DNA from: Cyanoderma ruficeps
Taxonomy: Eukaryota; Chordata; Aves; Passeriformes; Timaliidae
NCBI GenBank assembly: GCA_008694505.1
Contig: VZDJ01004378.1
Span: 4,509,014 to 4,573,013, forward strand
Reading direction: 5' to 3'
DNA length: 64,000 bases
The notes under the pieces are model-generated. The model was not told where the DNA came from, made no database searches, and saw nothing but the letters and a program-made list of their open reading frames with translations. Below are positions 47,101 through 59,970 of this stretch, piece by piece. The position numbers and the translations under genes were made by a program. How positions within the stretch are numbered: position 1 is the stretch's first letter; the number at the start of each line of letters is the position of its first letter.

Positions 47101-50100
47101 CAAATTCTCCTTTCCTGTCCAGTATATAGCAAGCCCTGCTTATATCTCAGGTCTAAAGGTGTCTGCTCCTGTGTGCTAGTACAAACACTACTTTCTGGGT
47201 AAACCAAAGAGCTTCCTCTCATAGCTATATTGCTATATCTTGCACAAAGGTCTTAAAGTAGAAGATTTCTCTCCTTTACCCAAAATAATCACATTCAGCT
47301 TTTGGATTACAACTGAGATGGCAGCTTCATAGCCTAACCATCACAGCAAACAAAATAGGATCACATGAAATTCAGCAATGATTTTTGATTAAGAGACATC
47401 AGCAAGCAACTGTAGATCTCTGAACACCAGGATTATTCAAAGTTCTTGGACTCCTTCATTTATAGTAATTTCTCTGCCTTGCCACTGTGCTATCTGAGTG
47501 GCTCAGAAAACTCCCATGAGCGAAGCAAAGAATGATCCTGGTTGTGGGGGGAAGAATAAGAGAAGGCTGAGAGAAGTGGCAGTCACACAGAGCATTTGCA
47601 GAACAGCCAAGATCACAATCCATGCTTCCTCCCCTTTATGAGTTTCCCATCCTTCCTTCCTTTTACTAGACTGTTGGCCAAATAAATATGTGCCTTCTAT
47701 CCAAAGGTCTTTCTCCTGGTTTTATCATCATGATCAAGCTAATTGGGAGCAGGAGGGTAAATGAGGCATAGCTGATGTACATGGCATGATGCCCAGCTGA
47801 CGCTACTATTAAGCTCATGCCGGAAAAGTTAGGAAACCATAGCCTGGCATTGAATAATAGGCCTATTTCAACTCAAGTGTGGGGCAGAGAGACATTTTCC
47901 TGCAGCTGGCACCATGTCTACAAGTGGTGTACAAGAGAAAGTAATGAATGACTTGGCTCTTTATGTTTCCTAAGTTCAAATCATCACAGTTCATCAGGCA
48001 GCCATGAGTCTGACTGATGACTCCATGTAGAAAGCAACAATCATTTCCCTTAAGAGTGACAGATGAAGAATAAATTGCAGTTATAATCTCCCATTTCATG
48101 GGTCATGTTGGCAATTTAATGGACTGTACTTATTAACTGATTTAAGTTCCAGTTCTCTGCTTTTGTATCTGATGTGAATACCTATAAATTAAACATTGCT
48201 TGTGAAAAGGATAACAGTTAACAGCTGACATTATAAATAAAGTACACTGGAGACAAACTAAACTTTCATTTCAGAATGATTTTGCTCCATCAAAACAAGG
48301 TACTGGCATCTTGCTCAGCACTTTTTCCATTAAAAGCCCATTTGCCCAAAGGGGAGCATCTGTTAAGATCACTGCTGCCACATGGAAGCCTTTTCCCATA
48401 TGTACTACATACAAAATGAAATGAGGACATAAATTTTTTCAACACAAATGAAATGTGGTTTTTAAGCAAAAGAGAAAAACAGCTATGTAAAAGTCGAACT
48501 CTGCTGTGAAACTTGAGTGAAACCTGCCTTTATCCCTATCTCTATTCTGGTTATCCAAATATGCTAGTCTGCTTCGAGTACCTGACTTTGGAAGGACAAG
48601 GCTGAGTTTCTTGGATTAGATACTCAAATCTAATCAAAAATTTTTATGAAGCTTTAGAGTTATTACTTAGTATGTTACTGCTTGGTTGGAGATGTTGATG
48701 GTTTACAGGAAGGTTGTGGGTAATTAAAGGCTTTATGGAGTGGTAACCATTAAAAAACAATTATTTGCTATTGATTAGCATATTATGGTGGGGTTAATTA
48801 AGCAGAGAAACAACTTATTCACTGTTTCAATGGATTCACCTTTGATGAGAATTTTCTTGACAATAAGCTGCTTTTCTAAAAGGTTTGGGAACATTCAGAC
48901 AGAAAATCATAGCTAAAATGCTCCTTTTCTAAGGGGTTGTGTTTTAATCACCATAGTGTTTCCTTCTGGTTTGTTCCTTCTGTGGTGCTATAAATGTAAT
49001 AGCTTTTTATGTACTTAAAAAAGAAGTTATTGTAAGGTATATTTGGGTCAAGCAGCTATCTGGTAAAATGCTGTTCTTTAATATTTGATCTGTATGTATC
49101 TCACTTTCCTCCTCACCACAAGCAGGTGCAGCCAGGAGGGACTGAAGAGTGGAGGTTGAGAGCTGACTCAAGTCTCTTTTGCTCTACTGCTGGTTGTGTG
49201 CCACACCTAAACCACCTCCAAATTGCAGAGCTATATATAGGGAACTTTCAGATTAAGTACAGAACTGGTTTTACAAGGTTGTTTTCCTGTCATAAGAGCA
49301 CAGTAGACATCTTAAGAAGGATGGAGGGGCAGAAGACAGAAACACGGTCAAGAGAGATGAGAGGTTCTTGTGGGTCAAAAGAGTCACAACCAGGAAACTA
49401 CTCCTATGACCCTGCAGTACTCCACTGCAGTGTCTAGTAGGAATGATTAACCCATGTTCAGAACTCTAGGAAGAATTATAGCTGCACGGGCCCTCCCAAC
49501 ATCATAATATTTTTCTTTTCCAGGGATTTTATAAGAGTTTGCTATTCCTCAGTCCCTTCCAGCAGCTGCTGCTGCTGTTGTGGATTTGCACCTGCTGTTT
49601 CTGTGTGAGCTTTGCTGCCATATGGCAGCATAATTCTCACTTACTCACCACGGCTCTGCCCACTCTTCTAATATTCACAGTGTTATTGAATGGCACATCA
49701 CTTTGTTCTTTGAAGAGAATGTTATGTGTTTTGGCTGTTAATCATGAATCCAATGGTTTTATTCCACAGACCTGAAGGCTTAATTAAAGTGATGCAAGTT
49801 TTTTTTAACTAATCATCACTCATTTTCTGCAGTGGGTGGGAAATATTCCTGTTTATACCCATCCTTACCTGGACTGCAAAGCTCTTATCAGTGGGCAAAA
49901 TATGTCACAAAATATAAAATCTTTGAAAAGTGCAGTTTTCAATAAAGCATATTCTAGAGAAATATCAGAGATGGTTTGTTTAGCTGGGCTGGGAATGTTT
50001 ATTCAATATGATGTGCCATGAAATCAAACAGGCTGGAGGTCATCTGGGCTTGTCTTTCAGTATATCTGGGTTTTTTTGTTTAAAACCTATGATGTCAGGG

Positions 50101-51889
50101 TGTTGTGGGCAGGTGGATGGGTTGATCTGTCTTTCGGTTTTCAAGCTTTTCTCTAGTACCACAGCACCCAGAGTAGAAGTCACCCAGAAATGAGAATGAA
50201 AGAAAGGGGAGTTTGATTTTTATTTATCTCATTCTTGTACCTTTTTGTTATTATTCCTTTCTATGTTTGCTGCATGTACAAAAATAGCAGTGGGCTGTAA
50301 TAATCTCTCATTTCTCCTGCCAATACCCTCCATTAAAAACACAACTGGATCAGACACATGGGTACATGCTTTTGGCTGTCAATGGAGTAACACTTTTCTC
50401 AACCTCATGTACTTATGCTCTTTTCTAGAACAAGAGGGAATTTACTGTGTAGATATAATGATCTCCATTAGAAAGACATTGCCTATTGTTAGACTAGAGA
50501 ATTTCTTGTGCTCATTTAATCCTGTACTGTAAACTGTTCACCAGGCAGCAAAAACACCACTAAGCAGAGAACAACCTCTCTGAAGGGCATGGGATTGAAC
50601 AGTTAAACTTTTATATCAAGAGTTGCAACTTGTCAGCTGATAGCATCTTTGCTCTCTGCTTTGTTGTAATGTGAAGTGCCCCATACAGAAAATGGGGATG
50701 GCATATGAATAATAAATACTGCAGAGTAACAGCTGGAGTTTATCAGGGTGCCAGTGTTCCTCTTTGTAAAATGCTTCCCTGTATAATTTACTAGGCGTCT
50801 CTGATTAAAGTGGAGACAGTATATACAATTACACCTAACAAAGCAATACCTTCAAACAAAAAGGGTCACTGTGTTGTCTGGAAACTGGTAGTCTGTCTAA
50901 AAGTGAACACCTGCACTTGCAGACCAGTGTTCATTTGTCCTGCTTTTGGGCAGGAGCAGACATGGAATTCAACCCAAGAGCAAGGCATTTCTTTGTCATC
51001 AGGACGAACCCTGCCATGGTAGTGAGGGTGTCCTCATTCCACAGGAAACATGGACAGAGTTCTGTTCCATGTTCTGTCAGTACTGGACAGAGTAAATGAC
51101 ATTTTACTGCAAACCATATGGCTGCAGTGTGGAGGGTAAATCCCAAAATCTCTATATGTAGGAGCCAAGGAACAGCCAGAGATACTCCTGATCCATTCTG
51201 AATAAAACATGGCTGTTGTGATGCGACTCTGGATTATGTTCCTTTCAATGTTGGCATAGCAGCAAATTCAGGCATTGAGCATGAGGCAAGGGTTTAGCTT
51301 GAGGATAAATTTTGTGTATATATTAATATGTTTGTTTCTTTTATTCACTGCTCAAGGAGCATTATGGACCTTTTCCTACAATATAATGTTACAATTGGTT
51401 GTGAGAGCCATTGAGCCTGTTATAAAAGATATTCCATGCCATCGTATTTGCTGAAAATTTTTTCATGCTTCCAAGATTAAGAATATACACCCAATTATTC
51501 TTAAAGTGGCAATTATCTCCATGTGGATTTAATTCAAAAATTACTGAAGAGAAAGTAGGGTGCTTACTTTTTAAAAACCCAATTTCAGGAAAAAATTGCA
51601 TAAATTTTGCTGTCTTGGTAGCCTTTAGAATGATAATAACAACAATAAAATCCTGTTCTAAAAGGCCAGGAAAGCATTTGATGTAAATAGATTTGGCTCC
51701 ATGGAAGCACATGGATTTTTGCCAATTGATGCCAATTCAGAATCTGTCCTGACCCTTCATGCAGGGATATAAAGTAGCCTTATGGCAACTACAAATTTTG
51801 AAAATGACAGAGTTCTTTTAAGACACATTTTACAGAATAATTGACCCTTAAAAATAAGAAGATTTGATAAAAGAAAGTCTATGACAAAT

Positions 51890-51933
51890 GGGGTTTTTTT
51901 GTTTTGTTTGTTTGTTTGTTTGTTTTTATTTGG
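51890..51933. repeat. (TTTG)n microsatellite in a G/T tract
   Basis: GGGG and a T-run are followed by five TTTG/TTTTG units. Confidence 0.85.
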
Positions 51934-53744
51934 GAGGAGATAACAAAGTGAATCATATTTTCTTGAAGACCATGACTGTTACTCCAGGCTATATTGAATT
52001 CACCCTTAGTATGTGAGAAAATTCAATTGATTTTGATGGACTTGTTCACAATTCAAGGGGATTATTCAATGACACTTAAGTTGTTAGAATTGGATCCTGT
52101 CATAAATAGAAATAAAATTTTATTTGTGAAAGACAGATGAAACAGGCTAGCATCTTTTCAGCTTAGCTAACTATCTAGCCCCTCAAACACTCATCTTTCT
52201 AGACATGTCATTGAAGGAAAGCATGTAAAAACCCTCTTGACACTTACCTAACCTCATGCTGAGGTGATAGGTAACTTTCCCATTGTGAACCTCAACCAAC
52301 AGTCATGTTCTCTGCATCATACACTGACATTTATTCTTGGAAACAGGAGATCCTGAACCCAAGTCTTCTTTATCTGAGGAAGATTTAATTTCATTTAGAC
52401 CCTATTACAGGGTGACCAGCCCTCCAGTGCTATGGTGTACTGGATACCAGTGTACTCGGCTCCCTGGAAGCTGCATGGTGCAAAAGGCTGTGCAGTGTGC
52501 AGAAGGCAAGTGAAAATGATGTTCTCTGGGTAGAAGGACAGAACCCTTCCCCTTTCAGGTTCCTCTTCTGTTCTCTTCTACTGTTGGCAGGTGCCCGAAG
52601 TGGAAGTCCATCTCTGCCTGAATTACATGTCTCAGTTAGGTTTGTTGTCCATTTAAAAGGGCAATGGGATACACCCTGTATCCAAACAGTATATTAGCTC
52701 TTCTATGGCAGTATTTGAGAAGAGCTGTGCATGGCACAGAGCTTCACATTGTTCCTCTGTGTCTTGTCATCACATAGCAGTGGATTTCTGATCTTTCTCC
52801 CGCCTGATTTGTTTTTCTTTCTTGTGGTAAAACACCTTCACTCTCTCACTTACTACTTCTGCCTCAGCCTTTACCTGCAAATTTATGCCCATATCTTTTC
52901 TCCTTCTTGGTAGCACGCTTCTTGTTTGTTCCACTCTACCTAAGCAACTGAGAACAGCAGCCTTCAAGAGCTGCTTTTGTAGCCCTGCCTCAGATACTTC
53001 GCTGTTCATAGGGTAACATTTGACTGTGCTTTGCAAAGTGATTTCAAAGTCATAGCCAGAGCCACTGTGAAGTTTTTTTGCATGGATGCACATTTCTATG
53101 TCTGTTTGAAATCTCTTCACTTACTGGTGGCCAGGCTGAGACTGTGCAGCTGGAAAAGGGTAGTCTTAGTTTGCTCATCACTCTCATGTCAGACAGGGTA
53201 AGGAGGCAAGAACACAGGTCTAATGGTCAGCTTTTTTCCTGATTCCGTCAAGACACACAAAGATCGTGGCTGAATCAAATAATGTAACACACAAATTATC
53301 TACCTCTTAGTCTCAGGCTATAAACACCAAATCTGCAAAACTGTGTTTGATGGGAGGAGCAAAAGAAAAACAATAGGATATATTACAGAAAAAGTCTATT
53401 TTAACAGGTATGGCATGAATTGCAGAACGAGTGATTTCAGAATTAATTAGAATACTTTGTCTTTTAGATAAATGATGGAACTATAACTATATGGTGTTTG
53501 GACTTAAGGGTGAGTTGGAGTCTCTGGGATTTGTTTCATAGAGATGTGCTAAGACTGGAATAAGGCTGAATATAAAGAAACCAAATAAGGCAAGTTTTTA
53601 AGGGATGTTTAAAGAAGAAATCTTGTTTAGTACTTAGACTACAAGTAAGCAACATTATTTGGAGAAACGCACGTGGGAACATAAAGGGACTGCATTACTC
53701 TATCACTAGATACTGCATTAACTCATCAGTAGAAAGATAATTCA

Positions 53745-53766
53745 TTACCTTACCTTACCTTACCTT
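53745..53766. repeat. (TTACC)n microsatellite
   Basis: Four TTACC units are followed by TT. Confidence 0.85.
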
Positions 53767-56700
53767 TTGTAAGTATAGCGAATAATGCTGTACATTAAAA
53801 AAAATCACAATAGCAAAGCTAAGGTATTGGACTAAAGCAGTGGGTTTATTACAAACCTAGGAAGATATAATCAAAAAAGTAAAAAGTACAAGGAACAAAG
53901 AATTAGTGTAGTGCTTCATAGCTAAGCATTGATTTAACTGGCTCCATCTTAACTCTGCTCTAGAATTAAAAAAAAATAAAAAAGGAAAATAATCAGATCT
54001 TTGCATATGTAGACATGAATGTAATTTATCAATTTAATTACACAGCAAGTGTAAGTAAAGTGTTTGTAATGGTGTCATAGAAATGTGACTATGATAAACT
54101 CATTCACATCGCATTCTGTTTCTAATTCAATTTCCATGCACAAGCCCAAATTGCTGGGTTTTGTTCTGTCACTACAGATATAACAAAACCAGTATAAAGG
54201 AGGAACGTGTTTTGTTGGACTTTCAGTAGTTAGATATTATAAAGCTATGTCTTCCTTCCTAATAAATGCTATACTTACAGTTAAACAAACAAAACCACAA
54301 TTTTATAGCCAATCTATCTTTATGTCCATGAATAATATATACTGCACTAAAAAAAATTGAAGCGTCCACCGTAAAATTGTACATGAAAATTCATACTGAA
54401 AATGAACGAGGAATAAACTAGAACAGAATCTTTGGTATATAGCAAATTCTATGGAAAAAAAATTCAGTCCCTGGCTGAACTTTCTGCTTCTCATCATAAT
54501 TACAGTTTTAGTACACCATCGCTTCACAGCTATAATTTTGTTACTAATCATCTTATTAATGTCTTAAAATGAGTTTACGTATTTGTTCTTTGCCTCTGTG
54601 CACTCTATGAACTGCAGTCCCTGTCTCTGCCTATCTTGGATTTTTGTTACAGGGTGGTGAAATATCTATGCTGTAATGAACTGATTAGTTTTCAAATGAA
54701 CAGTTTAGGGATCAGTTTATGTCAAGAGGACATAAAATTTTCTTAGAATACCCATCTCTTTTTTTCCTCAAAGGTAACACTTTCAAGCTCCTGGCTTGTT
54801 TTTTTTGGTTTTTTATCCCCATGCATATCAAAGCTCGATGTAAGGGTCAACAGTTGAATATACAACCAAGCAATTTCCTGCTGGGAAGAGAAGAGCAGTA
54901 CATGCCTGGTAAATAGCCATGTGCTTATTTTTACCCACTGTTTTTTAGGTTTAAAAAGTGTAGAAAAAAAGGACTGTAGATTAACTGGGCATACACGGGA
55001 AACAGCTGATATTGGTAAGCCCTTTCCTTGAGATCAGTTGTCTAATGGTATGCTGGTCATAGCATCACAGGATCCTATCCACAGTCTTGATGTTGGAGAG
55101 TTTGGTAAAGGAACTTAATAGCTTTGTTTTGATTTGTGTTCTACAAGATTCCCAGTTGGCTGAATAAAAGTCCTGATTCCTTGGCAATGATGTGTGCACT
55201 GTTGAGGTGTAGGTCTCTGGTGCTGTGCATACTTTTGATGCCAATATAAAGCTTCTGACACTACAGTAGCAGCAGGAGTGTTATGCCAAGTCTAATCTAT
55301 ACTGTGATTTGCAAGAAGAAAAAACACATTTAAAATGTTTCCTTAGGACTTGAACTTGTCACAATCATAGACTAAACAATGTAGTAACTCACCCAGTGGG
55401 AGAGCAATGCATGGCCAAGTTCTGCACCAGAAGAAGCCTTTTTTAACAAAAGGGAACATTTGAGCTTTGATTTTTGTTTGACATTTGGCAGTAGAAACTG
55501 TTCTGGGCAAGTAAACATGATGGAAATGGTGTATCGAAAGTAATTTTTATCACTTACCCAAGCAGCAAGTAACAAGATCATGACTTGGGACACATCCTCA
55601 TGAGAGCTTACATCAAGGTTAGCCTTATATTAAGACAGGAATAGATGTAGGCCAGAGTTACTATCCCTTGGAAAGGAAGGAAAATGTAAACTGAAGCCCT
55701 CTGCCTGTTCCATTCCAGGAGTTATCTAATAAGACAAGAAATAAGCACTGTGCACAGTAGTCTGAAAAATGCATCATTGCCCCTCTTTTTTGAGCACACA
55801 TTTGCTTTAGTAAATATGTGTTGTTCATAGGTAGAATAAAATATATGAAAAAAACCCTAAGGATTTATTTTGATTCCTGCAGGCATTTAGTTTCTCTTTG
55901 GATAAGTTAGGCTTCTGTACATTCACCACCTTATCATGTCCACTGTTAAACCAATTATGTATTTCCAATGCAGTCTCTTTGGATTGTTTCTGCTTTTTCT
56001 AAATACAGAGGAAATTCATAGTGAACATAAGCAAGCACTAGATAAAAAGATTTTTTAATATACACCCTATCTACCAACTGGTGCAAAGGAAATTAAATAA
56101 ATAGAAGTGTAGTGGAGTCTGTTCTTTCTTCAAAGTAGAGTTTTAAAAACACCATTTAAAATATTTAAAAATCATTTATGTAAGGAATTTGTTTATCAGA
56201 CCTAATATGTGTGTGCAAAATCCATCAGTTGGATTCACACTTCATGATTTCACCTTGCTCAAAGATGAACTTAAGCCAAAGATCTAATCTAAGAAATAGG
56301 TGAATAGACCGAGTTTTATTATAAATTAAAAACAAATTCAAGATTCTTTCTTTAAATTACTTCAGCCTTTTAAAAAGGATGAACATTCATCATGACTGCT
56401 TCAGGATTCACTTTAATACATATTTGATGAGATTTGAAAGAACTCAGACTTAGAAATTCTCTTTTATTTAGGCTTTTCTAAATACTGAAGTGGAATCAAC
56501 CTTGGATCTAAAGGAATATTAGCTCTCTCCTCACATATTCTGTCTAGTCTTGTGAGAGCTGGCCATTGTACCCAAATACAACAGTTTCTTTAGCAGTGCT
56601 GAATTTTAGACACTAAAGACAGCCTCTCCTCAATGGGGGTTACTACAAGGGGAAAAAGAAATTTTCAGTGCGTCAGGGAAGGGACAATCTAATCCTCTTT

Positions 56701-56827
56701 GCTGGTACATCTGCTCTGGCAGTTTTGCTCTACAAATCAAAAGGCATCCCATTAATTAAAGTTCCTTTTGCTTTTTTGCTTTCATTTTTATTCAGCTCAA
56801 GAAATGTGACCACTATTCAAAAAAAAA

Positions 56828-57681
56828 NNNNNNNNNNNNNNNNNNNNNNNNNNNNNNNNNNNNNNNNNNNNNNNNNNNNNNNNNNNNNNNNNNNNNNNNN
56901 NNNNNNNNNNNNNNNNNNNNNNNNNNNNNNNNNNNNNNNNNNNNNNNNNNNNNNNNNNNNNNNNNNNNNNNNNNNNNNNNNNNNNNNNNNNNNNNNNNNN
57001 NNNNNNNNNNNNNNNNNNNNNNNNNNNNNNNNNNNNNNNNNNNNNNNNNNNNNNNNNNNNNNNNNNNNNNNNNNNNNNNNNNNNNNNNNNNNNNNNNNNN
57101 NNNNNNNNNNNNNNNNNNNNNNNNNNNNNNNNNNNNNNNNNNNNNNNNNNNNNNNNNNNNNNNNNNNNNNNNNNNNNNNNNNNNNNNNNNNNNNNNNNNN
57201 NNNNNNNNNNNNNNNNNNNNNNNNNNNNNNNNNNNNNNNNNNNNNNNNNNNNNNNNNNNNNNNNNNNNNNNNNNNNNNNNNNNNNNNNNNNNNNNNNNNN
57301 NNNNNNNNNNNNNNNNNNNNNNNNNNNNNNNNNNNNNNNNNNNNNNNNNNNNNNNNNNNNNNNNNNNNNNNNNNNNNNNNNNNNNNNNNNNNNNNNNNNN
57401 NNNNNNNNNNNNNNNNNNNNNNNNNNNNNNNNNNNNNNNNNNNNNNNNNNNNNNNNNNNNNNNNNNNNNNNNNNNNNNNNNNNNNNNNNNNNNNNNNNNN
57501 NNNNNNNNNNNNNNNNNNNNNNNNNNNNNNNNNNNNNNNNNNNNNNNNNNNNNNNNNNNNNNNNNNNNNNNNNNNNNNNNNNNNNNNNNNNNNNNNNNNN
57601 NNNNNNNNNNNNNNNNNNNNNNNNNNNNNNNNNNNNNNNNNNNNNNNNNNNNNNNNNNNNNNNNNNNNNNNNNNNNNNNNN
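56828..57681. other. Assembly gap (854 Ns)
   Basis: An unbroken run of N. The left edge is an A-run and the right edge a (CCTT)n tract, so the gap probably holds a simple repeat that could not be assembled. The true length is unknown. Open frames reported across the Ns are meaningless. Confidence 0.98.
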
Positions 57682-57816
57682 CTTCCTTCCTTCCTTCCTT
57701 CCTTCCTTCCTTCCTTCCTTCCTTCCTTCCTTCCTTCCTTCCTCTCCTTCTTTCTTCTCTCTTTCTGTCCTTCTTTCTCTCTCTTTTTCTTTTCTTCCTT
57801 CTCTCCCCCTTTTTTA
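57682..57816. repeat. (CCTT)n microsatellite and following pyrimidine tract
   Basis: About 15 CCTT units (57682-57742) abut the gap, followed by about 70 bases of irregular C/T sequence. The repeat very likely extends into the gap. Confidence 0.9.
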
Positions 57817-59602
57817 CTTCTCCTTTTTAATAAAGAACCTTTTCCTTTGGCAAAGTGCAATACATTCAAAGTCTTATAAAACAAAGCTTTCAGTTCTTGG
57901 TCAGCAACAAACTCATCTTTGTTCATGAAGCTCTATTAAGGAAAGAAGGCCAATTTTATGCAGGTTTCTATGGTCTGTAGCACAAAGGCATCTATCTGCA
58001 TGCAAGCTATCTGGCAGCCACACAGCAGACTATGAGATCATCCATTTTAGAAATAGCCAGCTACAATGAGGAGCTATAAAAAATTATGAACTGGTTTATA
58101 TAGTGCTTTTTTTTTCCCCCAAACAGGCGGCACTACAGATTTATGTATTGTTTTGAGGACAGATAACAAGTGCAGCTCACGGGGTGCCTTCACATTTAGA
58201 TCTCAGGATCTGGTCTGCATTTTCCCTGTGTGTCTAGGTCAATTTTCATTGGACACTAGTGTCATCTATCTTAAGCAGGAAGTGATGCTCGACTGCTTTA
58301 TCCCTGGGGTTTTAACTGTTGTGTAAGGAATTCTGGCCCTTTATTTGATGGACTTTTACTGTGCTTTTGCTACCATCCACTATTATTCCACAGTGGGTGG
58401 CCAGCTATTTAACGCTTGCCAGTTGCATCATACACTGCCCATAAAGACCACATACTGTAATTTCACAGCATGAAGAAAATGAGAATATTTCAGAATATCT
58501 TCTCCTAGAAGAGAAAGATATTTTTTGAAGAAAACTTGAAAGGAACTGGAAGGACTTTTATACAGAAAGATGAGCTGTCCAAGGCAGGATGCATACCCTG
58601 ATCTAAAACACAGTGGAAAGTGTCTCTTTCAGTCCAGATGGATTTGAACTGTATCTGTGCTGTAGATGGACTTATAAAAATGAAGGGTCTGAGCTGCATT
58701 TAGATACACAGTTCAGTGCATTTCCTTGTTTATTAGCATAGGTAGAGGAGAACCAAGTGCCTGAGTTAAGAAAGAGTCAACCAGAAAGTGATTTCCTGAA
58801 TGAGAGTTTTGCTGCTGTGCACAGTGGCCACCTTACAAACAGAGGAGCAAGATACCATAAGGTATAGTGAGCAATTGTATTATGTCAACCCTTGTGCAAA
58901 AAACCACTTTGAGCTTGTTTTTGTCATGCAGTGGCAGACAGGAAGACAGTATATTGTTAAAGGAGAATGCCTCAGGGTTGCTTCTCCATGTAGTTAAATT
59001 AGCACTTCCTAAATTTGAAGGCTAAGCATACTGTGTCAGAAGTATTCTCTTGAATTTATCAATGTAAAATTCTAAAATGGTAAAGCCATTAGGTTTAGAA
59101 TTCGCATTCACATATTTTCTGAATATCATGGCCTTTTTTTTTAAACTAACACCCCCTAAAAACCATAAAAGAGGATGGAAAAAACAGGATATAGTCATGC
59201 TTCCTATTATATGTGATATATGTTTACCTGAAAAGCAAAACCAAAATAGAATGCTCCCTTTCAAGCATGTTTGAGTGAGAATTTTATTACACAGGAATAG
59301 AAAAGATTTACAGCTTTTGTTTTCTAGCGTTTTGGAAACAATAACATCCTGTAAATAGACAATAGTGTGTACTTTTTGTTAAAGCAGGATATTCAGTTGC
59401 AACTAGTTTGACATAAAAGCTCACCATGTTAATGAAAACAAAGTCTTTACATCCAGCATATTCTGACTTAAATAATGGGGTTCAGAATCACATTGCAAAA
59501 ATTCTACAAAGCATGACATTTACTGCTGTAAGGTCTTCTTGCTCCCTCTCCATATGAAAAGCAGGCTTTGCCTTAGGTTATACAATTGTGATGCCCTAAG
59601 CA
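57817..59602. other. Intergenic DNA: no gene seen
   Basis: Plain AT-rich sequence. No repeat family or coding signal was recognised. Confidence 0.55.
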
Positions 59603-59970
59603 GTAGAATCACAGAATCACAGAATGTGTAGGTTGGAAGAGATCTACAAGATCACAAAGTCCAACCCATGTCATAACACCTCAACTAGACCATGACACCA
59701 AGTGCCACATCCAGTCATTTTTAAAACACATCCAGGGATGGTGACTCCACCACCTCCCTGGGCAGGCCATTCCAGTACCTTATCACTCTTTCCATGAAAA
59801 ACCTTTTCCTAATATCCAACCTATATTTCCCTTGGCACAGCTTAACAAGAGTGTCCTCTTGTTCTGTCAGTTGTTGCCTGGAGAAAGAGATCAATCCCCA
59901 CCTGAAGGGAAAAAGACCAAGCCACCTTTCAGGGACTTGTAGAGAGCGATAAGGTCACCTCTGAGTTTCC
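59603..59970 (-). mobile_element. CR1 LINE, 5'-truncated 3' fragment, same subfamily as the 8053 copy
   Basis: It starts on the plus strand with two AATCACAG units (CTGTGATT on the element's strand, the CR1 terminal repeat). It then matches the 3' end of the 8053-12152 element nearly word for word, including caagtgccacatccagtc, atccagggatggtgactcca and tgaaaaaccttttcctaata. This covers the 3' UTR and the last part of ORF2. Homology ends near 59970, so the copy is about 365 bp. A short extra stretch around 59904-59915, absent from the other copy, looks like a local duplication. Confidence 0.92.

Larger units (their letters stand above)
44152..56827. other. Intergenic DNA: no gene seen
   Basis: About 12.7 kb without recognisable exons, RNA genes or interspersed repeats. 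Noted: an AT-rich stretch with several TAATTA/ATTA homeodomain-type sites at 48700-48810, a (TTTG)n tract at 51890-51933, and four TTACC units at 53745-53766. The sequence just before the assembly gap ends in an A-run at 56819-56827. Confidence 0.6.

Noticed and set aside
56668..57926. Open frames of 403 and 369 codons on both strands
   Set aside because: They run through the N gap; nearly all residues are undefined and the rest is translated CCTT repeat.
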